From NCBI RefSeq assembly GCF_036588685.1, contig NC_086378.1:80741127-80805126 (forward strand): a stretch of DNA of 64,000 nucleotides, written 5' to 3'. The stretch comes from Mytilus trossulus. Its lineage: Eukaryota; Mollusca; Bivalvia; Mytilida; Mytilidae. Of this stretch, positions 11,813 through 26,000 are shown piece by piece. A program made the translations under genes and the position numbers. Under the pieces are notes generated by a model. That model was not told the DNA's origin and did not search any database. It saw only the letters and a program-made list of their open reading frames with translations. How positions within the stretch are numbered: the stretch's first letter is position 1; each line of letters begins with the position of its first letter.

Positions 11813-12543
11813 AGACAATAGTCTCTGTTGATGGCTGCTCTGGACAATAGTCTCTGTTGATGGCTGTTCTGGACAATAATCTCTGTTGATGGCTGTTCTG
11901 GACAGTAGTCTCTCTTGATGGTTGTTCTGGACAATAGTCTCTGTTGATGGCTGTTCTGGAAAATAGTCTCTGTTTATGGCTGTTCTGGACAAAAGTCTTT
12001 GTTGATGGCTGTTCTGGACAATAGTCTCTGTTGATGGCTGTTCTGGACAATAGTCTCTGTTGTTGGCTGCTCTGGACAATAGTCTCTGTTGATGGCTGTT
12101 CTGGACAATAGTCTCTGCTAATGGCTGTTCTGGACAATAGTCTCTGTTGATGACTGTTCTGGACAATAGATTTTGTTGATGGCTGTTCTGGACAATAGTC
12201 TCTTTTGATAGCTGCTCTGGACAATAGTCTCTGTTAATGGCTGTTCTGGGCAATAGTCTCTGTTGATGTCTGTTCTAGACAATAGTCTCTGTTGATGGCT
12301 GTTCTGAACAAAAGTCTTTGTTGATGGCTACTCTGGACAATAGTCTCTGTTAATGGCTGTTCTGGACAATAGTATCTGTTGATGTCTGTTCTGGACAATA
12401 TTCTCTGTTGATGTCTGTTATGGACAATAGTCTGTTGATGGCTGTTCTGGACAATAGTCTCTGTTGATGGCTGTTCTGGACAATAGTCTCTGTTGGTGGC
12501 TGTTCTGGACAATAGTCTCTGTTGATGGTTGTTCTGGACAATC
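11813..12543. repeat. 29-bp minisatellite, array 3 (about 25 units)
   Basis: Same 29-bp unit with more variants than array 2, including partial units near 12420-12440. It is followed at about 12556 by the start of the spacer sequence (GACAACGGAAATATTCCAAT). Confidence 0.92.
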
Positions 12544-14513
12544 TTATTCACAGATGACAACGGAAATATTCCAATCGTTGTAATCACCATTCCGTCATCC
12601 TATCCCCCGAATGTGACCTACTGCATTAGACTAATTACCTGTTTTTTTTTTATTTATGTGATAAACATCACTGGTGCAACATGTGCAATAGGATCTGCTT
12701 ACACATACGGAACAACAAGTTGATCCCTGTTTTTCGGTGAAGTTCATGTTGATAGGTCTTTAATTTTCTTTGATGTGCTTTATATGCTGTTGTGTGTCTT
12801 TTTTTTTGCAATATTTTTTATCTGTCTATTTTCAATTTTTAAATTTCGATTTTTATTGATTAACGTCCATTTTTGGCAAGTATTTCATGCGTATTCAGGA
12901 CGAGAACAAATTAACAATAGATAAAATAGGTATGTTCTGTAATAGAGGCGTTAGGGATTTGATGTCGGAGGACTTTACTTTACGTGAGATTGCTTCTATG
13001 ACCACTGTGAGACTAGAATTTTGGGATAAATTATCTAATTTTATATATTTTAGTATATAAGTGGTCAATATGTTTTTGTGTCACTTAACACTATAAATTA
13101 AGTGTAAGCGTAAATACATAAACTTAATTATTTTTCTCATTAAGGCATTATTTAATTATGATGTAACACGCGTACGTCTTCTAATTGGCTTTATTGTTTT
13201 TGTCTATCAGCTCATATACATCCTTTTTTCATGTGACCATGACGTCACCGTCGTTTTTTTTTTACCTGATTTATCGCTTAAAAATGGAATTTAGAATTGA
13301 ATTCTAAAATGACTGAAAAGGTTGTTCAATGTGCACCCCATTTTTGGAGTTATTCCTTCATAGACAGAAAAATATTTCAGTATTTCCTTAAATCCTTAAA
13401 TCAATCGATAGCAAAAAGTTATTGTTTTGTACGGATCCAATTGCTCTACAACATGAACATCTTCGCTATACCGGAATAGTTTGATTCTTTTTTTTTAATT
13501 ATCATTCGAACATTACACTTAAAAGGAAGCTTAATCTCTGGTGTGCCTACTATACCCACCTAGCTGTGATCCGATTTCAACGTGGTGTCAGGTTCATGTT
13601 GAACGACTAACTTCTGAATAAATTTTAAACATACTTTCAATCTTTATAAATGGACATTAACGCCATATTATGTACGTCAAATAAGATTTTAGTATACAGC
13701 TATATGAGATAAAATCAAAGGATGGACGTTTGATAATACGATAGCGCGGGAAATCATGGTGTCACCTTAGTATATCGTCGTATCTCGCCGCAAGGTAAAA
13801 TAAGCTCATCTTCACATTATCTGAGATAACAAACATTTCATGTAAATGAATATGGATTTGTTACAGTTAATTATTCGATAGTTTCTGTAAGAAATCCATC
13901 TATTGACATGTTTGATGTTTACAACCACCATTATTGTTCATTAAACTTTTCATTTGGAAGTTCAAGGATAAGTCGCACCATAGATGTTTAAACCAGTTTA
14001 TAGTTCTATGGTCACGTCACATTTGTATAAGATTTTACATTAAACATGGTCATGTTGACCCTTGACTGCAAATAAAGAAAAAAATTAAGTAATTATTTTC
14101 ACTGTCCCTTATTTCTCACCAGGGTGAAGTTAACGAACAATAACTAGCAACAACTAGTCAGCGAAAACTTCCTGATTCCTGTGGTTCCTTTTCCTTAAGG
14201 ATTTACAATACTTGAATATTTGCTAATTACTGTCGCCCTAATGAACCTAACTAAGCATAAAGATGAAAATAATTATTTTTATATAGAAACATGCATAGTT
14301 AGCCACGTGGGGTATTTGCATTCAGAACAATTATTTGAAAATGATTTCTCATAAACAGTTCAAAAGTGTATTGAGCTATGCTTATATACAAAAGGATTTC
14401 AATACCAAATTTATTTTAATATTATTAATCAACCTGGTATATTATACGCATAAATCTATCATTAATGTCGCCATGTTTTACATGTCAATTACATGTATGA
14501 CATTTATCACCAA
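12544..14513. other. Intergenic DNA, right flank of minisatellite locus
   Basis: 12544-12830 is a partial spacer copy. 12830-14513 shows no recognisable gene or repeat; the short open frames at 13297 and 14335 have no family resemblance. Confidence 0.5.
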
Positions 14514-15453
14514 TACGTAACGGACGTATTGCATTTCCGCTAATTTTTCAAAGTCCCGATACTACGTTTCCGCAAATTTAAAGTATACGTTTCCGCAATT
14601 TGTATTTATAACTTTTCCGCAAAATTACCTGGTAAATTATAAAGATTTGAATGTACAAATATGATATTTTTTTATTTATTTTTTTTTAATAAAGAAAATG
14701 TTCTGATCTCAGTAAAGCTAAAATTTACTAGATATAACTAGTTGACTCGAGTAAGGGTGAGTTAAACTTCATCGATAAATCTTTGGTTTGGCTTACTAGT
14801 ACTTGCCAACTTAAACAAGGTTGAAGAAGACTTTGTTGAATTCGTTGCCGATGCTCCATCTAACGATAAATGCATGAGGTCTGCCGAATGGTGTCGAGTC
14901 TTTTCGTGCCTACCTGAACGAGCAGTTTTACGCTAGCCATCCTACCATATTTGTCGTTGTCGATGTGTTATTGAAACTGAAGACAACATCTTACATAAAG
15001 ACGAGAACTCTAACTGTAAAAGCACCCATTAGGAAATATGAAAAGGAGAAGATGGACTTCCTTCCTGAACAAAATACAAAACTTGTAAACGGTGAATGTG
15101 CTACTATGGACTTTGTACAACGTGTTGGCTACAAATATTCTGACAGAACTGACTTATGAACTCATATCAATATATTTTTGAACATACGTTAATTATGTAT
15201 TTTACTTACAAGTTATGATGACCTTTAACTTAATACATATTCACTTTTTTCTTATAGCTTTGCTTTCGAACAATAGGTATTCCTGAATTATTTGCGGAAA
15301 AGTAATAATTTATTTTTTCCGGAATAGTGACTTTTTTTCCGGAAAAGCAAGATAATTATTTGCGGAAACGTAAACTTTTTTTTCCGGAAACGTCATCTTT
15401 TTTTCGCGGAAAAGTAATGCCAATTTGCGGAAACGTAAAACGCCGTACGTAAC
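14514..15453 (+). mobile_element. Probable Mutator-like DNA transposon remnant with 7-8 bp target duplications
   Basis: The ends at 14521 (CGGACGTATTGCATTTCCGC) and 15445 (inverse complement CGGCGTTTTACGTTTCCGC) form terminal inverted repeats, followed inward by several subterminal TTTCCGCAAA-type motifs on both sides (14550-14630; 15285-15435). TACGTAA, with a following C, flanks both ends (14514-14520 and 15446-15452), a fitting target duplication. Between the ends, a plus frame at about 14898-15159 encodes VESFRAYLNEQFYASHPTIF followed by Lys-rich sequence; this resembles the C-terminal part of MULE-type transposases (the 'N-x-VE-F...HP-I' block). Only a C-terminal fragment is present and the start is absent, so the element is non-autonomous. 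MULE assignment is an inference from the long ends, duplication size and this block. Confidence 0.6.
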
Positions 15454-15833
15454 ACGTAATAATTGTGTTGAGTCCGCATAACAATAACATAATTGTCAAC
15501 AACTATAGGGGGTGTGCAATTATCCCCTCACTCGTGACTTTTATATAAGGTTTTATTATGATGAGGTTTGACAGGTGTCGCATGTTGAATAGGAACTACC
15601 ATTTTTTTCGATTATTTTGCGCTCGCCTCAGTGACATTTTCAATATATTTTCACTTTGTGTATTATATTTGCGCATATCGAATTAGCTTTTTAGCGTTTG
15701 CGCGCATTTTTTTCATTCCATTTGAGGTCATGCATGCTTCATGTAACAAATGTTAATATAAATCGGTATTTTTTTTCTTCAAATTTGCTATATTTTAACT
15801 TTGTGCATATTATTCGACACTAATCACTTTCGA

Positions 15834-15862
15834 CCCCCCCCCCCCCCCACACACACACACAC
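15834..15862. repeat. Poly-C/(CA)n simple repeat
   Basis: A run of about 16 C is followed directly by about eight CA/AC units. Confidence 0.9.
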
Positions 15863-16254
15863 CTTTTCATTCAACTCCTCTCGTTGGTGAGCGGGAAACT
15901 TAGACTTTCGGTATTAAAGAGATAAAAAAAAATTAGATATGTATAAATCAGCACTGTTTTCCTGTGCAATGAATGAGCGCAAATGTAAAAGGAAGGTGCT
16001 CGAAAATGTAATGCACCGTTATTAAACTATAAGACTACAAGTTTAAAGTTGGAACAACTATCAAATTAGGTCTGAACTACCTTACGACGTAGCATAGAAA
16101 AGGCCGTGTTTAACCAAAGATACAACTGATGGCTTACTTCAATGATAGCAAATACTAGTTCTAAGCAAATAAAATCGGGAGATAAAGATAAAAATGAGAC
16201 TACAAGATAGTGGCTTGGAGCAGCCACCAAAAATAGGATTGTATGTGTTTTTTT

Positions 16255-16505
16255 TTATTAGTTTGGTATAAAAAGAAGATGTGGTATTATTGCCAATGAT
16301 ACAACTATCCACAAAAGACCAAAATGACACAGACATTAACAGCTATAGGTCACCGTACGGCCTTTAACAATGAGCAAAGCCCATACCGCATAGTCAGCTA
16401 TAAAAGGCCCCGATAAGACAATGTAAAACAATTCAAACGAGAAAACTAACGGCTTTATTTGTGTAAAAAAATGAACGAAATACAAATATGGAACACATTA
16501 ACGTT
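16255..16505 (+). repeat. Interspersed repeat, 'gccaatgatacaactatcc' family
   Basis: The same family occurs at 20565-20885 and 21850-22180, and as short inverse fragments near 31655-31700 and 59520-59560. From memory it resembles a repeat frequent in mussel genomic sequence; that link is recall only. Confidence 0.65.
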
Positions 16506-17081
16506 TGGAATAGCCACCAAATAAGAGATTGCGTTTTTCTAAATTACACTGGAAGGGGACTTGTTCGTTTTTATTGTTTACTGTTTTGTCGCCTAAACAA
16601 CATATAAGTAATTTTACAGTTTATGAATATCCTTCGAGGTTTTACGAATCGATTGAGCCAAGGAATTGATGTTCAGATATTTCCAACTCAAATTAGTAAA
16701 TGTTTCTTTGAATTCCTCCAGTTGATGCACAATGTCTAGGATAAATTCATGTACCAAAATGATATGTTATATTTACAAATCAAGAATTTGTCACCAAATA
16801 ATAACAAAAGAAAGAGGTTGATATCAGGAAAAGTATCGAAAGCGTATACTTGTTTTCTAAAAAATACAAACAAACAAAATGTAAACAATTAAGCCACGTC
16901 GGTAAAGAATATTAATGAAGCTGTTAATTTATTTTTAAACAAATGATTAAATAATGTAATGATGTCCATGGCCACGCCCTCTGTACCACGGATTGATAGA
17001 AATATCATTTATAACTATACTAGTTTGTAACGGTCTCTACTCATCCATTGTATTAAAGGTAACAATAAGGGGAACACTAAT

Positions 17082-20000
17082 ATGGAAGTATTCGGATGTG
17101 GGTATGCTAGAAGACCTTCTATAGCTGAAGGAAAAGAAGCTGTAAGACAAAGAAAGTTCTCTGTACGATCGAAAGGGTCTACGGATGAAAATGATGAAAA
17201 TGATGATGGATATAAAGGCGAAATCGTAAGTAATCCTTATAGGTTAAAGTTTAATGTTCTATTTCTGTATTATAATAAAACATGTTTTTTTCTCGATGAC
17301 AGTTTATGATATATGTGACACCTGTCCAAAAACGTCTCCGCATATATATAAGTTAGAAAATACTGAAATGATGAAAACAAGCATGTAATTCAGGGGGTGT
17401 CGTTTTCTACTGTATGCTATATTGAATTTGGTGATCGAAATCATGCATTTTTTAAAGAAAATGTGGATGAAATTTTTGGTATTTGAATCCCTGTTAAGAA
17501 AATTACGCCGAAATTGACGACGTCAACGTCCCCTAACAAGAACCCCCCCCCCCCCAAAAAAAAAAAAAAAAAAAATACACAACCCAAAACCGAAACTATA
17601 TGAAACAAATTCAAAACACAACCAGATTGAACTGAAAGAAAATATACGGATGTGAGTTTTCAGACTGTTTATGACGTCTTTATATTAAATCCGTTGAAAG
17701 TATATTGGTTGATACTGTGAGCCCATGATTTATTTTTTAGTTGTTAATGAACTAGCTTTCAGTAACATCGAGTACTCTTAAATCGGTTCTTTGTTTCTAT
17801 CGTTTTTGTGCCTCTTTTTGATGATTTTCATTTCTATTTAGACAATTCTAAACAGCTTTACAATTTTTTTTCTACAAATTTTTTTTTTTCAATGATGCAA
17901 ATAAAGTGCCTTAATATATGTTTGGAGGAGGCTGTTTCTCATATGTATTTTAACTATTAGCTTCCAATTGATATTTTATAGTGTGGGGTCAGCAAAAAAT
18001 TTACGAAGAGCCGCCGGACACTTGAAGTAGTTTTAATTATTTGTCCACTGACAGATTCATACCGTATCATAGTGTACTGAATGGAGTTAATGTATATACA
18101 TTTAAGACCGGACACTTTGATATTGTTTCAAGCATGGTGATGCATTCTTCATGGTTCTAAGAACGACCACATGAAATCCCATATAAGAGAAAAAATATGA
18201 AAATTAAAGACAATTTGATAAAAAAAAAGTCATTGCATAATAATTACGAGTGAATATTACATCATTATAGACTACAAATGACAAGGTGTCTCAATACATG
18301 TTTCCTCTATTTAATTTAAGAGCTAAAAATATCGAACATTATGTTCATCAATAAGGTATACAAGTGAATGAATCTCTGAAACTAATACAGATATGAATTT
18401 TAACTAGATTGATGTAATGTAACTGGTTTAAGGTTGTATATTGCTTTTTGTTAAAATATCCACAGTCCAAATACTGCAAATGAATTAGAGAAATTAAACT
18501 GAATCATAAGAACTCTTAACGAAGTATAGCAGGTGAGCTTCCATTACAGAGGCGGATTTAGAATCCTCAACCTTTTCTGAAACATTTTCAAAATAACTTT
18601 TATGTTATTAACAAAAACACCAGTGTTAAGGAACTCGTTTCACATCCAGCATTGTATAGACTTCTGAAAGTGCTGTGATGTACGAACCTATTTATGTGTC
18701 GGTATTTTGTAATATATAAAAGTATTGTGGAAGATATCATAACTACTATTATTTCGATCGTATGATCTAGATAAGTTACATTAAGCTCCGGGCTTCAAGC
18801 TTGACTTATGAAATAAGTAAATACGGCGATCCGAAGGTTGATTGTGTTAATAACGGATATAATGTGGCCTATTATTTTTATTCTCAATATTTTACAGAAA
18901 TAGTAAACCATACCGTAAAACACAATTATTCAATCCATTGTAATTATAGAAAACCGGAAAACTTCATACAGAAAGTGTCAATAAATAGACAGAATATATA
19001 TAGACAAAAACAGAGTAGTACTAAAGTAATTGGTAACCCAGTCTCTAAGTGCACGATTAATCACAGTACAGTACTGTTTTAGGTTTCGAAGTTCATTGAC
19101 CTATACATTTATATACCTACAGACTTGATAACGAAATATTTGCATAGTCAATAAATTATCTGCACTTATACATCCCGCTATTGTGTTATTGTTCTATGAC
19201 AATTTTTGTATTATTGTGGGTTTTTTTTTTTTTTGCTTATGTGCTTATTCTATATCCCTTTTCGTGTTTTTATTAATACATATGACGTGGCTCTGTACTT
19301 ATACATCCCGTCATTGTGTTATTGTGCTATTATACTATGTATACATTTTTGTATTCTTGTCTTTCATATTAGCTAATGTGCTTTGTCTATGCCTTTTTGT
19401 GCTTCTTTTGCATATTTGTTTGGTTTTATAGGGATTAAGGTAATAACACATTGGTGACTACTGTACCCCTATTTGTGACATTTTTACCTGTTATGTCTTT
19501 AGGTTTAAGAATATGTGGTATGCGTGCAGTTAAGGCATCCAAGTCACAATTTAAAAAAGAAAACCATTATCGGACATGACTTGTTTCAGTATTCAAATCC
19601 ATCAAATTGTAAACTTCATTGTGAATAATTTATAATTTAAGATATGCCAGTTAATAATGACACATTTCTTTTTTTATGGATATGTACAACAAAGTTTGAT
19701 TGTTCATAATTGATGATTTATACTTAAACAACGAAGATGGCATATATATGGTGACCTATTTCATGCTTAAATCCATGTCATTTAGGCTTTGACGGCAAGT
19801 CATATTGGCAATCATAACGCATCTCTTCATTTTATATCTATGCTGTCATAGAATGTATAGGCGTCATTATCATAATAGCGTATGTTGAAACTTTGTTTGT
19901 GCTGAAAAGTTTATGTTTTCCTTAATATATTAACATATTAACCATGTTGACATTTGAATGTTGGCTAATACATAAGGGAGAACGCAAATGTACCACTTTT

Positions 20001-23000
20001 CTTCAATGAACTCTTAAAAAATCATTTTAAGTGATGAAATTACAAATGGCAACGATTCTGGTTTCTCAAAGATATATTTTAGAAATAGAGTTTTTTTCTA
20101 CCATATAATCTTGTACAAAAAGACGAATAACAAAATCATTCCTGTCAGTGTAATTGTGCTATGGTTAATGTATGTTTACTTATTATTTTTTGTTTTATAG
20201 TGATTGAGATGACAACACAATGTTTACCGTTGTACCCCTATTTTTGCCATTTTACCTATTATGTCTGTTTTGCTCTCACGTTGTTGTCAATATAATGAAA
20301 TTGTATGCGACTGGTCATACAAAGGAGGTTAAACTAGCTTTAAAACCACTTTTAACCCACTATTTTCTACATGAGAAAATACCGCCTGTACCAAGTCGAG
20401 AGGGAATATGACAGGTATCCATTCGTTGGATATATTTGAGCTTTTGATTTTGCCATTTGATTGTGAACTTTTCGTTTAAAACTTTACTCGGAGTACAGTA
20501 TTTTTGTGATTTAACTTTTCGTTTCTTACATTCAGCCTTTCAAAAAAACAATCGTTTGTCATAAAAAAAAAGAAGATGTGTATGATTGCCATTGAGACAA
20601 CTCTCCACAAGAGAGCATATGACACAGAATCAACAGCTATGTTTCACCGTAAGACATTCAACAACGAATAAACCAATACCGCACTATAAAAGACCACGAA
20701 AATGACAAACGTAAAACAATTCGAACAAGAAATAAACGGCCTGATTTCTATACAAAACAATGAACGAATAACAAAAAACAAACTGCAACTAACGAAAACC
20801 ACTGAATTACAGGGGCTTTTAATACAGGACTGACACGTACAGATTGTGGCGGGGTTAAACTAGTTTGAAGGCACGCAGACCCTCCGTTAACAAGTTGTAA
20901 AGTTCATTGTGAATAATTTATAATTTAAGATGTGCCAGTTATTAATGACACATTGCTTTTTTTATGGATATGTACAACAAAGTTTGATTGTTCATACTTG
21001 ATGATTTAAACTTAAACAATGAAGATGGCATATATATGGTGACCTATTTCATGCTGAAATCCATGTCATTTATGCTCTGTTGTCTTATTGGCAATCATAA
21101 CGCATCTCTTCACTTTATATCTAATGCTGTCATAGAATGTATAAGACCTCATTATCATAATAGCGTATGTTGAAACATTGTTTGTGCTGAAGAGTTTATG
21201 TTTTCCTTGATATTTAAACATATTAACCATGTTAACATTTGGATGTTGGCTAATACATAAGGGAGAACGCAAATGTACCACTTTTCTTCAATGAACTCTT
21301 AAAAAATCATTTTGAGTGATGAAATTACAAATGGCAACGATTCTGGTTTCTTAAAGAAATATTTTAGAAACAGAGTTTTTTCTACCATATAATCTTGTAC
21401 AAAAAGACGAATTACAAAATCATTCTCGTCATTGTTATTGTGCCATGGTAAATGTATGTTTACATATTATTTTTTGTTTTATAGTGATTGAGATGACAAC
21501 ACAATGTTTACTGTTGTACCCCTATTTTTGCCATTTTACCTATTATGTCTGTTTTGCTCTCACGTTGTTGTCAATATAATGAAATTGTATGCGACTGGTC
21601 ATACAAAGGAGGTTAAACTAGCTTTAAAACCAATTTTAACCCACTATTTTCTACATGAGAAAATACCGCCTGTACCAAGTCGAGAGGGAATATGACAGGT
21701 ATCCATTCGTTGGATATATTTGAGCTTTTGATTTTGCCATTTGATTGTGAACTTTTCGTTTAAAACTTTACTCGGAGTACAGTATTTTTGTGATTTAACT
21801 TTTCGTTTCTTACATTCAGCCTTTCAAAAAAACAATCGTTTGTCATAAAAAAAAAAGAAGATGTGTATGATTGCCATTGAGACAACTCTCCACACGAGAG
21901 CATATTACACAGAATCAACAGCTATGTTTCACCGTAAGACATTCAACAACGAATAAACCAATACCGTACTATAAAAGACCACGAAAATGACAAACGTAAA
22001 ACAATTCGAACAAGAAATATAACGGCCTGATTTCTATACAAAACAATGAACGAAAAACAAAAAAAACAAACTGCAACAAACGAAAACCACTGAATTACAG
22101 GGGCTTTTTAATACAGGACTGACACGTACAGATTGTGTCGGGGTTAAACTAGTTTGAAGGCACGTAGACCCTCCGTTAACAAGTTGTAAAGTTCATTGTG
22201 AATAATTTATAATTTAAGATGTGCCAGTTATTAATGACACATTGCTTTTTTTATGGATATGTACAACAAAGTTTGATTGTTCATACTTGATGATTTAAAC
22301 TTAACAATGAAGATGGCATATATATGGTGACCTATTTCATGCTGAAATCCATGTCATTTATGCTCTGTTGTCTTATTGGCAATCATAACACATCTCTTCA
22401 CTTTATATCTAATGCTGTCATAGAATGTATAAGACCTCATTATCATAATAGCGTATGTTGAAACATTGTTTGTGCTGAAGAGTTTATGTTTTCCTTGATA
22501 TTTAAACATATTAACCATGTTAACATTTGGATGTTGGCTAATACATAAGGGAGAACGCAAATGTACCACTTTTCTTCAATGAACTCTTAAAAAATCATTT
22601 TGAGTGTTGAAATTACAAATGGCAACGATTCTGGTTTCTCAAAGAAATATTTTAGAAATAGAGTTTTTTCTACTATATAATCTTGTACAAAAAGACGAAT
22701 TACAAAATCATTCTCGTCATTGTTATTGTGCCATGGTAAATGTATGTTTACATATTATTTTTTGTTTTATAGTGATTGAGGTGTCAACACAATGTTTACT
22801 GTTGTACCCCTATTCTTGCCATTTTACCTATTATGTCTGTTTTGCTCTCACGTTGTTGTCAATATAATGAAATTGTATGCGACTGGTCATACAAAGGAGG
22901 TTAAGCTAGCTTTAAAACCACTTTTAACCCACCATTTTCTACATGAGAAAATACCGCCTGTACCAAGTCGAGAGGAAATATGACAGGTATCCATTCGTTG

Positions 23001-26000
23001 GATATATTTGAGCTTTTGATTTTGCCATTCGATTGTGAACTTTTCGTTTAAAAAAATAATGAACGAAAAACAAAAAAACAAACTGCAACAAACGAAAACC
23101 ACTGAATAACAGGGGCTTTCATATGGGACTGACACGTACAATTTGTGGCGGGGTTAAACTAGTTTGAAGGCACGTAGACCATCCGTTAACCTGGAACACT
23201 TGTGTAACAGTACACCACAAGAGAAAACTATAAAAATCAGTTGAAAAGGGATTAACTCTTCAGATCATGTGTTTGGAATAACAAGATTTGGTATGAGAAC
23301 CTCAAGATCTTTGATTGTTTATTTTTGTTTTTACAGAATCCAGTTTTCATGTTACGGAATGGGTCTATATCATCGACGATCCCCATTGAGTTGCCTTCTA
23401 AACGAACATCTGTCTCGTCCTCGCGGGCATCAGATGCTGGATTGTATCTCTCAAAGCTTAAAGAAGTTGAAGAAGAAAAAGACCCAGAAAAGGATGTAGA
23501 AATAATTGATGAGTCTTGGAAACTGGTGTACAAAGTCAGTGATAGTCCTCCGATTTTACTAACTGTATTTTTTGCTGTGCAGGTAATATTATCAGGATTA
23601 TTTGTGCAATTTGTGCAGTGGTAGATAACAAAAAAACGGGAGGTCCGGAGGTTGGAACCCTTTTTTTGCAATCAAAGCTTTTGAATGAGGACAAATGGTT
23701 GGAACCCTCTTTTTTGAAATTGGCTGGAACTAACCCTGTTTGGTCAATTTGATATTAATATTAAGGTCAAGCTGTATAACAAAAATACATTAGATACATC
23801 GTGCTTTGGATTTCCCAATTTGATTTCAAGATAATAGTTAAATGTAATAGCTTAGAATCGTCATTTCATATACAAGTGCATCATTTTTTTAAATGTTTCT
23901 GTTAATTTAAAATTGATTATATTTGGAAACTTTTCTTGATATACTTTTATCTAAATTGTGTTGTCTACTAAATTTCTTCAATTTTTAAAATCACTTAAAG
24001 GACTTATACTTGTATTACTATTATTCGTTTGATAACAACTTTATTATACTTGAGCGATTTAAAAGTTTAATAATATACGTTTAATAATGTCAAAAAAGAT
24101 CTCATCCAGACAAACTGAATTTCTTCAGAATGCTTGGAAATGGATTGGCAGGATAAGAAAACACAAACGAATCAATGTATGTTTCTACAATAATTTGTCT
24201 CTGATGTTATTGCATAATGTTTCCTTTTTATTGAATGCATTCTATCAATTCAGCAAATTTTAATGTCCCTTCCTGGTTGCGTTATAACAGCAGTACTGGT
24301 AGCTAGTTCGGTCTGTGGCAAAGAGGATGAAGTTTTGAAGGCCAAACTTTTGGCTACCACCATTTTCTTATCCGGATTGACAACTTTCCTACAAGTAACG
24401 TTTGGGGTGAGGTAAGTTGAATATACACAGTTAAAAACTCATTCCGACAGGTGTAATGGTAATAGTTGAATACAAAACTCATTTCAGGTGAGATAGCTAC
24501 AGAATAAACGCTGATTATAAAGGTGTGAAATTATACCTTTTTTCAAATAAGAAAAAAACAGGGGAACGTTATTTGCCATCAAGGTATGCTCTTTAATGTT
24601 GATGGTTATATTTTAGTATTATAAATATTGTTTGTTATATTGATGATGAATACGATTTTGTCCAGCTTACTATTCCGATTACAATCAACATGAGTATACA
24701 TACAATTCACTTATTCAACAAATCGGATAATCCTTTTTCAAGTTTTTATATAAGAGAATCAGAAAAATATAGGTTAAGTTATAATAACCGGTAACTATAA
24801 ATATTATAGTCGTAGGAAACTAAGTCACAATTCCGGAACAGAGTCAGCCACTGTCATGACGTCAGTCTGCTGAATAACTGCTTAGGGTCGAGCGGCATAT
24901 TGGTATGCATATTAAGGACTAATACATGTTAATGTGATATGAATATCAACCCTGCTTTGTACTAGATCGAGACACTGAGTCGGATTTTTAGTATGCTAGT
25001 TCATACAGTCCCCAACTAAGAAACCCCTGTTACAAATCCACATTCAAACATATTCAAACTAATTAATATCAAACCCTATATTGCTAGTCACAGACTTTTC
25101 AGACTGGTTGGCTTTGGACGATATGTAACAGAGAAGCGCTACAATCAGGATTATGACACAGCGGTTTCCCCTGTTCCCCATTTCAAAATATATATTTGTT
25201 TACCTAAAATGTCTGTTTGATTAGTTCACACATCGTGGTTAATATAATGGAATTTTATGTGACTGTTAAACATGTAACAGGTTTAGCTAGCAATAAAACC
25301 AGATTTAATCCACGGTTGTCTACATACGAAAATGCCTGTACAACGTCCGGAACATGACAGTTGTAATCCATTCGTTTGATGTGTTAGAGCTTTTGCCATT
25401 TGGTATCCGTTGGAAATTTCATTGGAGATTGGTATTTTTCCCCCTCTTTTCTTAACATTTTCTTTTCCTACAAAAGTTTGGATTTCATCAACTTAGGTTA
25501 TATCCTCCACCATAATAGTTATCAAAAGTACCAGGATTATAATTTTATACGCCAGACGCGCGTTTCGTCTACATAAGACTCATCAGTGACGCTCAGATCA
25601 AAATAGTTAAAAAGCCAAATAAATACAAAGTTGAAGAGCATTGAGGACCCAAAATTCCAAAAACGTTGTGCCAAATACGGCTAAGGTAATCTTCTCCTGG
25701 GGTAAGAAAATCCTTAGTTTTTCGAAAAATTCAAAGTTTTGTAAACAGAAAATTTATAAAAATGACCATATAATTGATATTCATGTCAACACCGAAGTGC
25801 TGACTACTGGGCTGGTGATACCCTCGGGGACGAAACGTCCACCAGCAGTGGCATCGACCCAGTGGTGTAAATAGTTATCAAAAGTACCAGGATTATAATT
25901 TTATACGCCAGACGCGCGTTTCGTCTGCATAAGACTCATCAGTGACGCTCAGATCAAAATAGTTAAAAAGCCAAATAAATACAAAGTTGAAGAGCATTGA

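Larger units (their letters stand above)
15454..17081. other. Upstream region of SLC23 paralog B
   Basis: Contains poly-C followed by (CA)n at about 15834-15862, and at about 16260-16500 a dispersed repeat (GAAGATGTGGTATTATTGCC, then AGGTCACCGTACGGCCTTTA) also seen at 20565-20885 and 21850-22180. The probable 5' UTR of paralog B lies at the right end. An in-frame TAA at 17028-17030 precedes the ATG at 17082. No TATA box or initiator can be assigned with confidence. Confidence 0.5.

Noticed and set aside
8397..12590. Many long overlapping minus-strand open frames of a 29-residue repeat protein
   Set aside because: All are a by-product of a stop-free 29-bp minisatellite; no independent start, promoter or homology.
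20220..22983. 63-codon open frame present three times (20220, 21504, 22792)
   Set aside because: It lies within a dispersed repeat found elsewhere in diverged, frame-broken form (25155, 2215); repetition comes from the 1.29-kb tandem duplication, not from a gene family.
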